From Paenibacillus donghaensis (lineage in GTDB: Bacteria > Bacillota > Bacilli > Paenibacillales > Paenibacillaceae): 64,000 nt of DNA. The notes beneath the pieces are model-generated. The model was not told the DNA's origin. It worked only from the letters and a program-made list of their open reading frames with translations, and ran no database searches. Where the stretch lies: NCBI RefSeq assembly GCF_002192415.1, contig NZ_CP021780.1, positions 5,208,001 to 5,272,000 on the forward strand, written 5' to 3'. Shown one piece after another: positions 63,179-64,000 of this stretch. Position 1 is the first letter of the stretch. The number at the start of each line of letters is the position of its first letter. The position numbers and the translations under genes were made by a program.

Positions 63179-63314
63179 AGGTAAACTCCTTCAACGATGT
63201 AATCATTTTCAATTATAGCGCTTTCAAGAGGTGAAATCCAAACCCTTTTTCACGTGTGCACAATACATTCTCCATCTTATCGAGGTGGCGGGCATCCCGA
63301 TCAAGAGTCATAAA

Positions 63315-63359
63315 CAGCAAACAACGATTCCCCCCTGAACTGACGGGAGAATCGCTGCT
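63315..63359 (-). terminator. Terminator of mtaB
   Basis: Stem AGCAGCGATTCTCCC/GGGGGAATCGTTGTT with G-T pairs and a TTTGCTGTTT tail on the minus strand, about 30 nt after the mtaB stop. The arm shares AGCAGCGATTCTCC with the terminator of the IS remnant. Confidence 0.7.
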
Positions 63360-63386
63360 GAGCATTTCATCATATTGCGAGTATCC

Positions 63387-64000
63387 TTATCGGACTGGCT
63401 GCCCGGAGCGGCTGACACGAACCAGCTCGCCCTTGCATTCATTGATGCCGGCCTCGGTAATCTTCACCTCGCACAGCTCGCCCTGCAGGGAATCATCGCC
63501 TGCAAACAGCACCTGCAGATAGTTGTCGGTGAAGCCGTGCTGGACCTCCCGGCCCGGCGCATCTTTAGCCGATCGTTCGGGTATAACGCTGAGCGTCTGG
63601 CCCACGAACTGGCGTGCATAGGACAGCTGCATGTCCTCTGACAGATCAATCAACAGCTGCACACGGCTGTTTTTGACCTCTTCGTCCACCTGGTTCTCCA
63701 TTCGTGCTGCGGGCGTTCCGGTCCGCTTGGAATAGGGAAACACATGCATTTCCGAGAAATTGACTGCCTTCATAAACTCGTAGCCAGCCTGGAACATCTC
63801 ATCGGTTTCACCCGGGAAGCCGACAATCACGTCGGTGGTGATGCCGACATTAGGCATGGCCTGACGAATCGCTATAATTTTGGACATATATTCTTCAGTG
63901 GTGTATTTGCGGCGCATCCCCTTCAGCACATCGTTATGTCCAGCCTGCAGCGGAATATGCAGATGACGGCACATTTTCGGCGAACGGTTCAGCACATCCA
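63387..64000 (-). CDS. mtaB: tRNA t6A37 methylthiotransferase MtaB, C-terminal part
   Basis: Partial: the frame is open to the right edge, so the N-terminal domain and the radical-SAM CxxxCxxC motif are outside. The visible 203 residues begin DVLNRSPKMCRHLHIPLQAG, continue with MRRKYTTEEYMSKI, TDVIVGFPGETDEMF and HVFPYSKRTGTPAARM, and end with the TRAM domain (VGQTLSVIPE, GFTDNYLQVLFAG, VRVSRSGQP). It adds a methylthio group to t6A37 in tRNAs reading ANN codons. In B. subtilis this gene (yqeV) is next to rpsU. Confidence 0.94.
   Translation of the reverse strand, partial: DVLNRSPKMCRHLHIPLQAGHNDVLKGMRRKYTTEEYMSKIIAIRQAMPNVGITTDVIVGFPGETDEMFQAGYEFMKAVNFSEMHVFPYSKRTGTPAARMENQVDEEVKNSRVQLLIDLSEDMQLSYARQFVGQTLSVIPERSAKDAPGREVQHGFTDNYLQVLFAGDDSLQGELCEVKITEAGINECKGELVRVSRSGQPVR

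Overview
The window is a stretch of low-to-moderate-GC Gram-positive DNA that fits a Paenibacillus-type member of the Bacillota. The evidence is the gene order (reading the minus strand: yqeY, yqfC, yqfD, phoH, pgpH, ybeY, dgkA, cdd, era, yqzL, recO, glyQ, glyS, yqxD, dnaG, sigA, trmK, nif3-like), the sporulation genes yqfC/yqfD, a glycine T-box leader, AddAB instead of RecBCD, strong AGGAGG-type ribosome binding sites, frequent TTG/GTG starts, and a large carbohydrate-uptake locus with membrane-bound AraC regulators. Almost everything is on the minus strand.

Layout. 1-2.8 kb: 5' part of a cysteine desulfurase, a lytic transglycosylase, two small proteins and a YpuI-like protein. 2.9-7.6 kb: a plus-strand subtilase, then a MocR-type regulator divergent from an aminotransferase. 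7.7-19.1 kb: RNase P RNA (class A-like), nif3-like, trmK, a membrane protein, sigA, dnaG, yqxD, glyS, glyQ with its T-box, recO and yqzL. 19.2-29.4 kb: era, cdd, dgkA, ybeY, pgpH, phoH, yqfD, yqfC, yqeY and rpsU, interrupted by two repeat-rich, gene-free stretches. 29.5-43.1 kb: a HIT protein, sbcDC and addBA (DNA repair). 43.3-48.1 kb: an AraC regulator and two exporter-fold ABC half-transporters, each promoter region carrying a Fur-box-like palindrome, so probably a siderophore uptake locus. 48.2-53.1 kb: an rRNA methyltransferase, a Na/Pi symporter-family protein and a secreted Ig-like repeat protein. 53.3-63.2 kb: a pectin/rhamnogalacturonan locus (GH28, GH105, solute-binding lipoprotein, two permeases, membrane AraC regulator) containing an internally deleted IS1182-type element. 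The window ends inside mtaB.

The genes from rpsU/yqeY to sigA form the housekeeping macro-cluster known from B. subtilis. In B. subtilis mtaB (yqeV) lies next to rpsU; here they are separated by about 34 kb of accessory and repair genes.

The most unusual content is non-coding. A modular intergenic repeat built from four hairpin motifs at a constant 50-60-50 spacing occurs in several gene gaps. There is also a 94-bp tandem array, a 61-bp tandem array directly upstream of cdd, and a 51-bp array with palindromic cores. None of these is explained by a protein gene.
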